Below, in pieces: positions 28,678 to 40,185 of a DNA stretch of 64,000 nucleotides. The DNA comes from Pempheris klunzingeri (lineage: Eukaryota; Chordata; Actinopteri; Acropomatiformes; Pempheridae). The stretch is taken from positions 13,592,501 through 13,656,500 of the forward strand of contig NC_092016.1 in NCBI RefSeq assembly GCF_042242105.1. Reading direction: 5' to 3'. Numbering within the stretch: position 1 is the stretch's first letter; the number at the start of each line of letters is the position of its first letter. The notes beneath the pieces were generated by a model. It had not been told where the DNA came from. It saw only the letters and a list, made by a program, of their open reading frames with translations, and did no database searches. Made by a program: the position numbers and the translations under genes.

Positions 28678-28860
28678 ACGGGGCACTCATCATCTGAAGC
28701 GGAGAAAAAAGACCGCAGTTCGCCTGACTCCAGCCATAAGAACAATGGAAGACATGACTGAGCGGATTTTCGATTTATAAAAGGGAAACACAAGAAGGTT
28801 AATGTAACACAGTGTTTGGAGGAAGGAGGGACTCCCGGCTGCAGCCCGTGCCCCTCAGCC
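28380..28860 (+). promoter_or_regulatory. st8sia2: st8sia2 proximal promoter and 5' UTR region
   Basis: GC content rises here compared with the AT-rich flanks, with GGGGGAG, GGGGCTGGAGGTGGAG and other G-rich blocks before the (CA)n tract and the start codon at 28861. No unequivocal TATA box or initiator was found, so the TSS cannot be placed. The assignment rests on position and composition. Confidence 0.45.
28612..28679. repeat. Long (CA)n microsatellite in the st8sia2 5' flank or 5' UTR
   Basis: About 68 bases of nearly perfect CA repeats with single interruptions near 28637 and 28672. It lies 180-250 bases before the st8sia2 ATG, so it is either in the 5' UTR or core-promoter proximal. 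Length polymorphism there could affect expression; that is inference only. Confidence 0.95.
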
Positions 28861-31800
28861 ATGCCGCTCGTATTCCGCACGCTGTTGTTTGGCTTTGTAA
28901 CGCTGCTGGTCGTGGTTTTGATAATAGATGATATTGCAGAAGTGGAGGAAGAAACTGCGTAAGTAGCCCACCGTAATTCATCCATGCATTGTGCGTGTAT
29001 GCGTGTGTGTGTGTGTGTGCGCGTATGTGTGTGTGTGTGAGAGAGAAAGAGAGAGAGTGCGCGTTAGTGTGGTCCATTGTTTTCTTGTCCAGCAGGTTTA
29101 TTTCCTCCAGGCTTCCTCACAGGACCGAATCTGCTAAGTGTGTGTGTGAAAATAAATGAGTGAGATAAATGAGTTTATTTGGATAGATTTGAAGTTTGGA
29201 GTTGAATGCGGAGTGTGTGTGTGGTTTGTTTCTACATTTGTAACACTGGGGTGCAGCAGGAGCAGCTGTTCCGACAGCAGCCTGCCTGAGTCTCCAAGGA
29301 TTAGGCTATTTGTCTTGCAGCAGCCTGCATGCGGGATAGGATACGTTTACACTATATAAGAGAGAGGAAGAGAGGAGAGAGGTGGGGGGGGGGGCAACAG
29401 ATTGGAAACAAAAGAGGCTTTTCTCCTTTTTCATTTTCAGACTTTGAAATGTTGAGCAGTGCAGCAGAAATCTTCCAAGTCACTCGCTCCACTTGCTTTT
29501 GACCTGCAAGAAAATGCATCCTTCAATTCAGCATCAAAATACTTCTGGCACATGTAAAACTAACCACACATCAGCATCCTCGCACTGCTCTCCTCGGCAT
29601 CGTCACAGCTACAAAGATGCTGTGTAACATCAACAGTAAAAATGACTTTTTTTTCTCTCTCTCTTTCTCTGTGAGAAGGTTTTTTGGATTCTCACATTTC
29701 CCTTTCAGCGACAACATTTTGTTTTGAATGCAATTACCCGGCTGTGGCTCACGTTGTAATGAGGTCAGATTGGTTTGTGATTCGCCGTAGGAGAAGAACC
29801 AGAACCAATTTCACTTCTGCATAAATGCAGCTTAATACAATTATAACAATATATTTAAAGCCAAGGGGACTGTGAGATGGGTGCGAACAGCCCACCTGTC
29901 TGTCACAGCAGCACTCGTCTGTTTCCGTCTCCTTCATTTACACAGCTGCTGCCAGCTTGTCACGATTTTATCAAATGTGACCAAGGTCAGGATTACAAAA
30001 ACAGACTGATGCTTTAAAAATCTGAATGCCCGTTCAGTATGTTGACTGTAAATGCTCCTTGGCTGGTGTAGAACACCCTTGTGAAAAGAAAACCTCTATT
30101 CAGCATAATGGGGCTCCATTAAGGCCACATTTCTCCTCATTACATCAGCAAATGGGCCCACAGTGGATTGCTCTAAAAATACCTTAACGCAAGCTTTTCA
30201 CCTTCATTCTGTCTCAAAAGAAGGGCGTACAGTACGCCTGGTATTGAGTACAGTGGGTGCATCACTGTTACAAGACTTGGTTATGGGAAGAATTTGAGGA
30301 AACGTCCATTATCAACCACTAACTCAGGCTGCAGTGTGTGATTCATAATTAAATCTGAACAGTTTTTTCTGTTTTTCTAGAAATACTGGACATTCGAAGA
30401 AGACAAAGTTGCACTGGCTCATCCCTAAACCCCACAGGTCTGAAATCCAATTAACGTCACACACACACAGATACAAACACACACACACACACATACTTTT
30501 GCTGGAGCTGTAGAGCACCAGTGGGGAGCTCACTGGCCTTTCTATATAATTTTCAGTGGGCTTTGGTCATTTGATTCCTCTGTAGCCTTGATAACACAGT
30601 GAGTCATTGGCAGTGAGTGTCTCACTACTTTTTATAGCAAGAGGACCCCTGCTATAAATACCCGTCAATGTGGTGGTATCTGACATCATCTGCCATAAGA
30701 ATAAAGCCGAAATAATTCATGCTGTATATCGAATAACAAACGCAGGCTTGCTTAGTTATGTTCCACCACAATACCCAAAATCAGAAATTACACTCAGAGG
30801 TCTTTTCGGTCGGTACGATATATGACAACACTCTTTTAACGTGGGGGAAACAGGGAGAAATTCACACAATACTTGAACCAAGATAACAAGGATATTTTTT
30901 TTCTCATTGATCCACACTTTAAAGATCAACATAGTGTGTCAATAACATTTCTTTCCGCTTCATTTAGAAAGACTGCAGCACACGTGGATCCCACTGCTTT
31001 GACAAGATCGAGCAAAGATGTAAATCGTCTCGGTCCAAGCTACAATAGCACTGCCAGGCTCTCGTCAGACAGCTGGACCTTCAACAAGACCCTCTCCAAC
31101 CTCATTAGGCACAGTCATCACTCTCCACAATTATCGCAACATATTTTTACACTCCACTAAGCAGAGCCTTTCATAACCATCTTACATTTCCTCTTTCTAC
31201 AGGAAGAATATTCTGAGATTTCTTGATCCAGAGAGAGACATCTCTATTCTGAAGGGCACTCTGAAACCGGGAGATATCATCCACTATGTTTTTGATCGCC
31301 GCAGCACCACAAACATCTCCGAGAATCTCTACCGTCTTTTGCCAACTGTATCCCCCATGAAGAACCAACATCACAGGCGCTGTGCTATTGTGGGAAACTC
31401 TGGGATCCTGCTGAACAGCAGCTGTGGACCTGAGATTGACTCTCATGACTTTGTTATCAGGTATTTTTTTGGGGGGGGTTGGTTCAGGATTGGAAGTCTT
31501 CCACTTGAAATACATCATAAAACATGCGAGTTGAAGTGGGCCGTAATTGAAATGGATTAGCACATTAGTTTCAGTTTTAGGTTTATCTCTCTTCACTGAG
31601 AGTTTAATTCATTCACTTCCTCCGGTTCTCAGTTTAATTCAGGTTAGAGTTGGTGCTCGCACAGCCGGAAATATATTAATTGTACTTTTGAAAAAGCTGT
31701 CAAAGCTTTTTAATCATTTAAAGTTGAAAACGAACTGCCAGACTGAGAGCAATTAAATACATGATTATACGTTAAATTGACATTTTGAAAGCTTTTGCAT

Positions 31801-34800
31801 ACAGCAGAAACACATTGTGCTTTTTTGGAGAAACACCAACACTCTCAGGAGTCCTGCTCTCATTTACCAGAGAGTTTTGTTTATGAAGCCATCAGCCGAC
31901 TCTATTTTGTGTTCGGATGCAAGCAAAGGAGTTGCTGAGTGGGTTATTTATCACTATTCATACCTGTCATTCGTGGAAAATAAAGCCATCTGCATTTATA
32001 TTGTAATGGAAGATTGGGGGGAAAAAAGAGAGTATTCTCGTTGGGATTCTGTGTGCAGCTAGGAACAGTCTAACAAAACATGCACCAAATGCAGACGTAA
32101 CAAATGTGAGAAACATCCTTTCATAAATCAATTGCTTTAATGTTGTCGTGTAAATGGAGCAGGATGTAGTCGTCTGTGGTAGCTCCTCACTGAGCTGATT
32201 GATCGCTAGCTGAAAAGGCCTCAAAATCCTTGAATGTCCCCTTTTTTCTATTCTGAAATTGATTCCGTTGTCAGCCTGTCTTGTCTTTTGTAAGTGCTGC
32301 GATGTTATGCTGATGAGGAGAGGTCATGATTTCCAGACTCCAGCTGCATGATAATAATGGCGGGGCATGGCGGTAATGGTTGGCTGAAGGCAGACAACAG
32401 GGAATGTGGCATTTTGAGTAGCTGAGGAATTTGCTCTGGCATTCACATATCAGATGGAGAGATAATGCCTCAGCTAAATATAGTTCTCTGCCCTATGGTT
32501 GGTTTCCACAAAGTAGGTTGACAGTGTTTGGGGTGCTTGTTATAGATTATTTCAGGTCAGTGTTTTTGATAATTTGCTGGACTCGAGCAACATATTGGAA
32601 AAATAACAACCAGCTGATGGTTCACATTTGTCACATTTTCTGTTTGCATGTAACCTGTGAGCCAACTGTTCGCTAAAGCAGGTACATTAGCTGTCACAGT
32701 ATATTGGTAATAGCCATTAAACTGTAAAAGAGCACACTTCTTCCTTCCCTAAACAAACTCTTAACTGTTAGATTATCTGAAAAGTGAATTGTCACAAAGC
32801 TGAAAAGTTAACATTTTGCATTTAAGCAATGTGTGGATGCAGAGTTAGCAAATACAACCACTTTCTGACGTGCTTTCCTACCTTCCTCGACAGAGATCAC
32901 CATGAAGATAATTACAGGCTTTGTGTTTTCTGGCATTTACTTAGAGGCCGAGGTTAACATCAATAATCAAAATGCCATCCTGCTTTTTTCTGCTGAATTT
33001 CACTTGTCTTTCTGCTCTATTTCACTCCTGGTAGAATTTTCTACTGGGCAAATGACTTGACTAGCTTGAGGACATAGACAGATGGGTATTTGAGGAAAAA
33101 AACTAAATAAAAGTGTGTAAGTGAGGTGTTGGGCCACCATGAGCTGCCAGAACAGCTCTCATGGTCTTAGGTACACAGTCCGTGAGCCAGATCCCAATAT
33201 TTCACACATGGGTACCACTGAAGATAGCAAATGTAGTTTTAGAAAAGGTATTTGTCTGTAGTTTAAGACCTACCACAACATCGCTGGTACATATCATTCT
33301 GGCTCACCTTAAGGACATGTATGAAAATGTAATTTCTGGCTCTCATGTAAGCTCACCTGCACCTCTGGTGACTGTGAAGATCAGAGCATATGAACTGCAT
33401 TTGATTCTCATTTTCATATGTATCAACCCGTTCAGTGGCCCTCGTGTCCTCTGTGAAAGTGTCTCCACTGATTTATTCAAGTGTTTCCCTTTGATTTGTT
33501 ACTCATCTCCACATGTCATAGATTTAACAAAACAAATCGCTCTTCCTATATGAAGTGTCTTGAAATTCTTAAGGAGGCTACCAGCCAGGAAAAAAAGTCT
33601 AATGAAATCTATTTATTGCTGTATTTATAAAGCACTCACCAGTTTTCTTCTTGTAGCTTTTTAGATTGAGTAAGCAGTTCATTACACACATTGCAGCCTC
33701 TGCATTCCACAGCATGTGTGTGTGTGTGTTAATAAAAATGTGAGAAGAAAAGCAATATATAGGATTTATCGATCACTAGATCTAAAAAGGGAAATGAAAC
33801 CTTGGGGTGTTAGTGTTAAAGTGTTAACTTTATGAAGAACTTGTAAATCTTCTCTCTGGTTTAAAGCTGTGTTGCTTCTCTTCTACTCAGTGACCAGAGA
33901 CATTAATTAAAAGATATTTCAATAAAAGGAAATCATTTCACATGTGAAAGTGAGTGGCCTGTCCCTGTCTGTCCTGAGGTGTAACCTGGCCCCTGTGGAG
34001 GAATACCATGGCGACGTGGGATGGCGGACCAACTTGGTGACCATGAACCCCTCAGTGGTGCAGCGGGCCTTCCAGGACCTGGTCACCCAAGAGTGGAGGG
34101 ATCGCTTCTTGCAGCGGCTTCAAAGCCTCAGCGGCAGCGTGCTGTGGATCCCGGCCTTCATGGCCAAGGGGGGAGAGGAGCGCGTGGAGTGGGCCCTTCG
34201 TCTCATCCTGCTGCACACTGTGGACGTGCGCACCGCCTTCCCCTCGCTGCGGCTCCTCCACGCTGTCAGAGGGTAAGATGCAGCTGACGCTCGCAGCCGC
34301 TGCTCCTGATGTGCTGCGTCTCACAGGAACACCTGTGAGGAGCATAATCAAGGGGTTGGCAAACTCTAATCTGCAGTCCAGTCGGCTATTTTTAAACAGA
34401 GCATTAAAGCTGATCACCGGGGGCAGACAGCATGAGAACTGTGTCTCCCCTCGCTCACACTGCACCTCGAGTCGTCTCACCAAATCTGTCTTAACTAAGT
34501 GTGAAATGTCTTCACGCATTTGACTCTGACACGAATTACAAAGTCTAAGTAGACATATCAGTCTATTTTATGTTTCATTTGTGTGCTTGGATCAGACGTT
34601 GATGTCTCTCTCCCATAAACAAATCGTTAAACTTTCTGGGAAATGAGCTCATTTACTCTCTTGTGGAGAGTTAGATGAGAAGATCGATTTGTGTGTTAAG
34701 TTAGAAGCAGAAGCCACGAGGTGATAAGCTCATAGTAGAGAATGGAAACACTAGGAAAAGCTAGCTTGCCGCTGTTCAAAGTTGAAAAATATCCCTATCA

Positions 34801-37800
34801 CTGCTTCTAAAGCTCACTAATTATCACAGTGAATCCTTGTTTAATCCACACACAAGCAGAATTGTTGCAAGACCAAGAGTCCTCAGCCCTGCTAGTGGCT
34901 CTGTGAGGCTGTATTTAGGCACAGGGGTGCTTTGGGCTAAATGTCTCAGTGTGACCATGCTAACATCCTGATGTTTAGGTATAATGTTTACAACATTCAC
35001 TGTTATAGTTTTCCATGCTAATATGCTAACATTTGCTGGTTAGCTCTGAACAGAAAGTACAGCTGAGGCTGATATGAATGGCACTAGTTTTGCAGGTATT
35101 TTCAAAACCAAATTAAACTTTTGCCCTGAATTTATTCTGAGGCTGACGTGAATGTCCGTACCTGCCATCATCACAATCCATAGTGGAGACATTCCACTTA
35201 AAGCCACAAATGACAACCTCACAGTAGTGCTAGGTTAAAGGTCAGAGGAATTCATCCTCTGGGAATCATGAACGTCTGACCGAAATGTCATTGTAATTCA
35301 TCCAACAGTTGCTGAGCTATTTCAGTTGGGACCAAAGTGGCGGATCAACATGCTGACTGACATTTCTTATGCCTTCCTTAGAGCCATTAATGGCTAAAAA
35401 CAATAATTTGCTGGGTGCAGTGACTTCTAGGTCACCACGGTTTGGTTGCCAGGCAGCCAGCAGAGATGCTGCGTAGTAGTGCTGACATGGCTGGATAAAC
35501 TCCTCATCTAACTCTCTGCAAGAAAGCAAATAAGCCCATTCCCCATGATGTTGAGCTTTTCCTTTTAATTGGAGCTCAGTTCTTCAGTCTCAGCTTTTGT
35601 GAATTGATTTTTCCACTGATTTGCAGTCAACACTTATGAAAACACTTTCCAAGGAAAGCATTAACTTCTGAGGGGATCAATTTGTCATATGCCAAATTGT
35701 GTTATTTAGATACTGTTGCTGACAGGCCGATGCCGTGGCTCAGAAATAGCACAGATAATAAGAAATGTTGCTAAGCTGTTGTATAACAGACCTTGGATAT
35801 TTTGTTTATCCTCATTATTTGTGTAGATTTATTTTAGAGCTGGTCAAGGATCTCTTTTGAGGAAAGCTGTTTTGCAAACCTGTGAAATACAGTCTCCAAT
35901 GCCTTCAGGATTTTCTAAAAATCCCTCTATGCATTTTTTTTTTGCTGTCCTTGCCTCTCTCTCATCACAAACGTGATGACTGCGCTCTGGATTTTTCCTG
36001 CATTGTTAAAAGCCTAACAACCACCGCTGGTCAATGACCAAATTATTCCATTTTGTCTGCCCCAACTAACACTCGGTATTGCGGGAGGGTATTTTAATTA
36101 ACAGTCTGTAAGATCAGTGTTTTACAAGAGAATATAATTAGCCTGAAATTATGAAACACATCCCTTTGTCCACTGATGTCTGATGAACTCTGTTCTGGTC
36201 TCAGTAAGGCTGAAACTTAAATCCCCAACATGTACAGTACAGAACAAAGGATCTGCTCATATTCAACCAAATGCTACATCAGACCATTTCTCTGATAATT
36301 GGACCATCTCCTCTGGTTGTTAAAATGTGACTCACCAGCTGTAATGTTTGGGCTGTAAACCTGCTCACTGTTTGCCCTTCACTGCAAATGAACTGCTTTA
36401 AATAGTACAACGTCTGCATCTCAACACGACCTTCCACACTAACCACAGAGTGCGCAGCCAGGGGCGGCAGTCATAGCCAAGAGGCTGGAGAAATATGCTG
36501 GTAGAACGTCTGACCACCTGCCCCTGAAGCTGCTCCTAAGGTCAGCATGTGGCTTCTCACTGTCACAGCAACTCCTAGGTCACCTAAAGTAAAAGAATCC
36601 AACTGTGCAGAGCAGCGCCGGTGGGTGCCATGTGCAGCTTTGTTCACAGTCTGCTGCAATAAAAGAACATGTGTGCTCAGCAAACATGCTGCACAAGTAA
36701 ATTGAAAGTAACATTCAGTCTTCAGGAGTCATTTTTTTGCAAAGGAACACAGAGCTAAGGCTCATCCTGTGTGGAGAGATACATTCATTTTTCTGACACT
36801 TTAGTTACCATTATTGTCTTTTTATTATCTTGTTTTACTGTGGTAAGAAAGACACAATGTTTTTTTATCTCAATGTCTCCATTTGTTTTACAATTCATCA
36901 ATTTAGTAAAAGCAGATGTTTCCTTGAGCCTAAAATGGCATCCTCAGATTGTTTATTTTGTCCAACCAACAGTGCAAACCACAAAGATAATAATTTCTCA
37001 GTGATATAAAATGGGAAAAGAAGCAGCATATGGTCACATTTAAATGGTGTTTTTACTTAATAAATGCAATTAATTAAATTTCCTATCAAAACTGACTGAC
37101 TGAATTAATGAACCAGCTGCTTCAGCATGAGTTAGAAAATAAGATTATTAGACTCCCAGGCTAAAAGACTTGTTAAGAGGGAGATATTTTTGCAGTTTGC
37201 CTGCTGCGTCAATACAGGGAGAAAAGAAAAGGTCACCTATTGATTATCTGTGAGCAGACAGTTCTTGAAAGGGAACTTTGGTGGTCTACAACAGAGAAAC
37301 AAACCCAGCAAGCTATAAGTTTTTACTTTTTAGGATTCAGTTTCATGCTGTGTGCTCCAGCGTACTGTATATCTGGCTTAATATCAAAGCCCAGAGGGAG
37401 AAAGGTCTCACTGGAAGAGATGATAGTAGCTTCTTGGTGAGCACTGATTGAAGTTTGCCACCTGAATAGGAGACTGAACATATGTTTCCTTTTACTGTGT
37501 TTCTAGTCTATGTGATAGTTATTGATTCACTGACCGCAGCTCACCACATACTCTTTGTCAACAGGTACTGGCTGACCAACAACGTGCACATCAAGCGTCC
37601 GACCACTGGGCTCCTCATGTACACGATGGCCACTCGCTTCTGTGAGGAGATCCATCTGTACGGCTTCTGGCCTTTCCCGCTGGACCCGCAGGGCAAACCG
37701 GTCAAGTACCACTACTACGATACTCTGAAGTACGAGTACACTTCCAGCTCCAGTCCTCACACCATGCCTTTGGAGTTCAGGACCCTGAGCACATTGCACA

Positions 37801-37859
37801 GACAGGGGGCACTCCGGCTCCACACTGGGGCCTGTGATGCGGAGAGGAGACTGCAGTAG
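28861..37859 (+). CDS. st8sia2: Alpha-2,8-sialyltransferase 2 (polysialyltransferase STX), complete
   Basis: A Golgi type II membrane enzyme that builds alpha-2,8-polysialic acid on NCAM during neural development. Six coding exons: 28861-28958, 30381-30437, 30968-31108, 31203-31460, 33979-34272, 37565-37859 (TAG). Phases join into 380 codons; human ST8SIA2 is 375 aa. Residues 1-7 are the short cytosolic tail and about 8-23 the signal anchor. A diverged stem follows, then the basic polysialyltransferase region around 99-155 ([19 protein letters not shown]). Sialylmotif L is at about 158-205 ([16 protein letters not shown]), motif S at about 298-320 ([18 protein letters not shown]), motif III HYYD at 332-335 and motif VS His348/Glu353. 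The L-S pairing cysteines (C159, C309) are present. Exons 2-3 (stem) are diverged from the mammalian sequence; exons 4-6 are strongly conserved. The third intron has a non-canonical GC donor. Confidence 0.97.
29001..29039. repeat. (GT)n microsatellite in st8sia2 intron 1
   Basis: An imperfect GT run with GC interruptions, beginning about 40 bases after the exon 1 donor. Confidence 0.9.
30459..30494. repeat. (CA)n microsatellite in st8sia2 intron 2
   Basis: A CA run interrupted by 'gataca', about 20 bases downstream of the exon 2 donor at 30438. Confidence 0.9.
31109..31202 (+). other. st8sia2: st8sia2 intron 3, short probable GC-AG intron
   Basis: The reading frame and family sequence require the joint ...LIR|KNIL.... 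The upstream exon must end 'ctcattag' at 31108 and the next exon begins 'gaagaat' at 31203 after 'tttctacag'. The intron then starts GCACAG instead of GT. The nearest GT (31114) would shift the frame to an early stop. The intron is only 94 bases long. Confidence 0.7.
34621..35568. mobile_element. MITE-like TIR element with a second repeat nested inside
   Basis: The left end 'aaactttctgggaaatgagc...gagagttagatgagaagat' and right end 'ctctctgcaagaaagcaaat'...'ttccccatgatgttgagct' match the ends of the 11755-12441 element in inverted arrangement. The interior is longer and contains the family 2 sequence (34905-35045). This suggests nested insertion or a composite repeat. It lies in the last st8sia2 intron. 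Confidence 0.65.
34905..35045. repeat. Dispersed repeat, family 2, inside the TIR element
   Basis: Shares ordered words with 335-450: 'ggctgtatttagg', 'ggtgctttgggctaaatg', then several 'atgctaac' units with 'ctgatgttta'. The two copies are about 34 kb apart. Confidence 0.6.
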
Positions 37860-39120
37860 GAGCTCCAGAGCAAATAGCTGCGAGGAAGAACTACTGTTTT
37901 GACTGAACAAACACTGAACAAAGAGTTTTCTTGTTACCATACATTTATGAAACTTGAATGAACTTATTTTCAGTAATTGGAATTAACTTTTTCTATTTCA
38001 AGCTCTTTTAGTGACTTGTTTCAAGGGTGTGTTTTACCTTTTAATGAGATTTCTATGGCAACCTTTAAAATAATGACACCCAACCGTTCATGGAGATCCT
38101 GTCATGTCCATCTGTTGGCTCCTCATTTTCCTTAAACAGCTGATTTTAAGCTGTTATAGTCCATCCAGGCTTCCAGTATGGTTACAAGTTATGCATTAAG
38201 GATTCAGAACACACATCTGCATTTTCTAAATTGGTCATGAGACGCCACGAATTATGGTGTCTCATTATTCTCAATATTAACCAATTTATGGTATGATAGG
38301 GCTTCATTAAGGGTGTGTTGTAATTTACCCGGTATGTCAACAGCGTGAAGAGCTGTTGAATTAATGGCTCCAGTGAGTCACGGATTGGGCAACAAGATGG
38401 AAGCACTTAATAATCAGGGAGAACTAATTAAAAGAAGTATTCAAATATTTGATTTTAATACGATGGACCTTTTTCATCAGGATCTTTTGAAAGAGCTGAT
38501 GTGATGTTCAACTTGTAAAATCACATTCTCCTCTGATAGAGAACATTTTATGCGTTTTTTGTAGCTCAGCACCTTAACTGGTGTTCACAATAAAACAGGT
38601 AATACAGAAGCAAAAAGTCCAACAAGTCCAGTCAACCAAAACTGCCATTTGATAAAGTTTGGTTACCCTGAGAACCAAATGAACGAATGTAAGCACATTC
38701 AGCTTTTGTGACGTCAAAGCGTACCGGCTGTTCGCATAAGAATGTTTACACAGACTTAGCTGAAGGTAAATTCACTTTGTAAACTTTTCTCAAAGAACAC
38801 CAGCCCTGTTTCTGCACTGAAAATGTTAGCGCTGAGACTGTATTTGTGCAGTGGTAGTAAGAAGAGCTTCTTTTTTTTTACATGAATGTATCCCTGGTAT
38901 TCTTACAAATGCTGTAAGAAATGAGCCCCATAATGTGCTTTAAATTACCTCCTAGTCACAGTTAGCGATGGCTTGTATGCCGTTTGAAATAATGTGTGAA
39001 TTATACGTGTATACTGTGTTTGGGTTAGTATTCATCAGGGTTGATGCAGATATTTGTGCATTTGACTGAAGCTGCCAGTATTTTGTGCCTATAATCAATA
39101 AATTTGACTACTTACAATTC
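37860..39120 (+). terminator. st8sia2: st8sia2 3' UTR and candidate polyadenylation signals
   Basis: AATAAA hexamers occur at 38589-38594 and 39097-39102. The distal one sits in 'atcaataaatttgact' and would give a 3' UTR of about 1.25 kb. No further gene or open frame is supported in this stretch. Confidence 0.5.
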
Positions 39121-40175
39121 ACATTCCCAGAAAAACAAGTAGTCAGGATTTATCCAAGTTATTCCATACAGGATGGGAAGGATGGTAAAAAAAGTTACGA
39201 TTGTCTTAATAGTGTCGCTCACTTCTGATACCCAGAAATGAATAAACACAAAAAAAACACAAAGCTAAATAAGCATAGAAGGAAATTATGCTTTATTTGT
39301 GAGTTGTTATGTAATCAGGGTCAGAGTAGAAATTCAATTCTTTGTTTATTTTAAGGCCAATACCAGGCGGATTTGTCCAGCCACTTCATCAGCTTAATGC
39401 TAATTTGGACTATACTTCCTGTTTTATTTTAGATGTCTTGATACTGGGCTCGGTGCCCAGTGCTTTTGGGTATTTTTCTGCAACAAAATGCCTCTTTTAC
39501 TGAAAATTAACAGAAGAATTTGAAATTCTCCAAGAGCTCTGCAGCTTAACAAATAGCCTCTCATGTGCTTCCAGCCATGTGACCCGTCCATAAAAGTGTT
39601 GTTTTGACAGGATGCGACTGTTGACTTGCATGTTGCCTTACGCTGCTAGTTAAGAATAAACATAAAGTTGTACTAGAGACGTCAGCGGTCTGAAGCAATG
39701 AAAGGTTTGTTTGTGAAAGCTTGTCTGAGCTCTGCAAAAATAGAAACATTCTGTGACCAACACAATTACCCTAAGCTAATTAACCCAGAATCTTGAATTT
39801 GCCTCGGTTTCGAAAAATTTCTACTGGCACGTAGTTTCTGATCTGCTGTGAAACTGTGGGAATTGTGTTGTATATTATATCTATACTGTTTTGTCATGTA
39901 TACTGTATGTTCACATCTGTGCAGTAGCCAAATTCCAGCTAACAAATGTTCGCTTTTGCATGTTTGTCTTGTCCTGATACATACAACTTGACTATGTTTC
40001 TTTTTTTTTTTTTTTTGTATTTAAAACACTGCGTATGACTCAAGGACTCTTAAGCTGTGCAGTCATGACAAAGTGAATGTACTTTTCTGTGACAGAAAAT
40101 ACACAAAAGAATAGAACGGAAAAAAAGAGCACTTCAAGTCTCTCCCCTTAAAACGATTTAATACTTCAAAGGAAG
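39121..40175. other. Short intergenic interval between convergent st8sia2 and fam174b
   Basis: The two genes point toward each other here. The interval holds an oligo-A stretch near 39252-39257 and a poly-T run near 40001-40017. No exon or RNA gene was seen. Confidence 0.55.
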
Positions 40176-40179
40176 CAAT

Positions 40180-40185
40180 TTTATT
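40180..40185 (-). terminator. fam174b: Candidate fam174b polyadenylation signal
   Basis: TTTATT on the plus strand reads AATAAA on the minus strand. It is followed on that strand by T-rich sequence. It would end a 3' UTR of about 2.4 kb running from the stop at 42621. No alternative gene explains 40190-42620, which has no coding potential. Confidence 0.4.

Noticed and set aside
28548-28985. 145-codon minus-strand open frame with a Val/Cys run
   Set aside because: It runs through the (CA)n microsatellite and antisense to st8sia2 exon 1. The repeat keeps all frames open.
31171-31596. 141-codon minus-strand open frame
   Set aside because: Antisense to st8sia2 exon 4, which carries sialylmotif L in the plus frame. 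It is a shadow of a conserved coding exon.
33120-33175. 'gttgggccaccatgagctgccagaacagct' type sequence
   Set aside because: It resembles a common fish interspersed repeat, but only about 50 bases are recognisable and the family could not be named.
34052-34519. 155-codon minus-strand open frame
   Set aside because: Antisense to st8sia2 exon 5 (33979-34272) and running into its intron; no family match.
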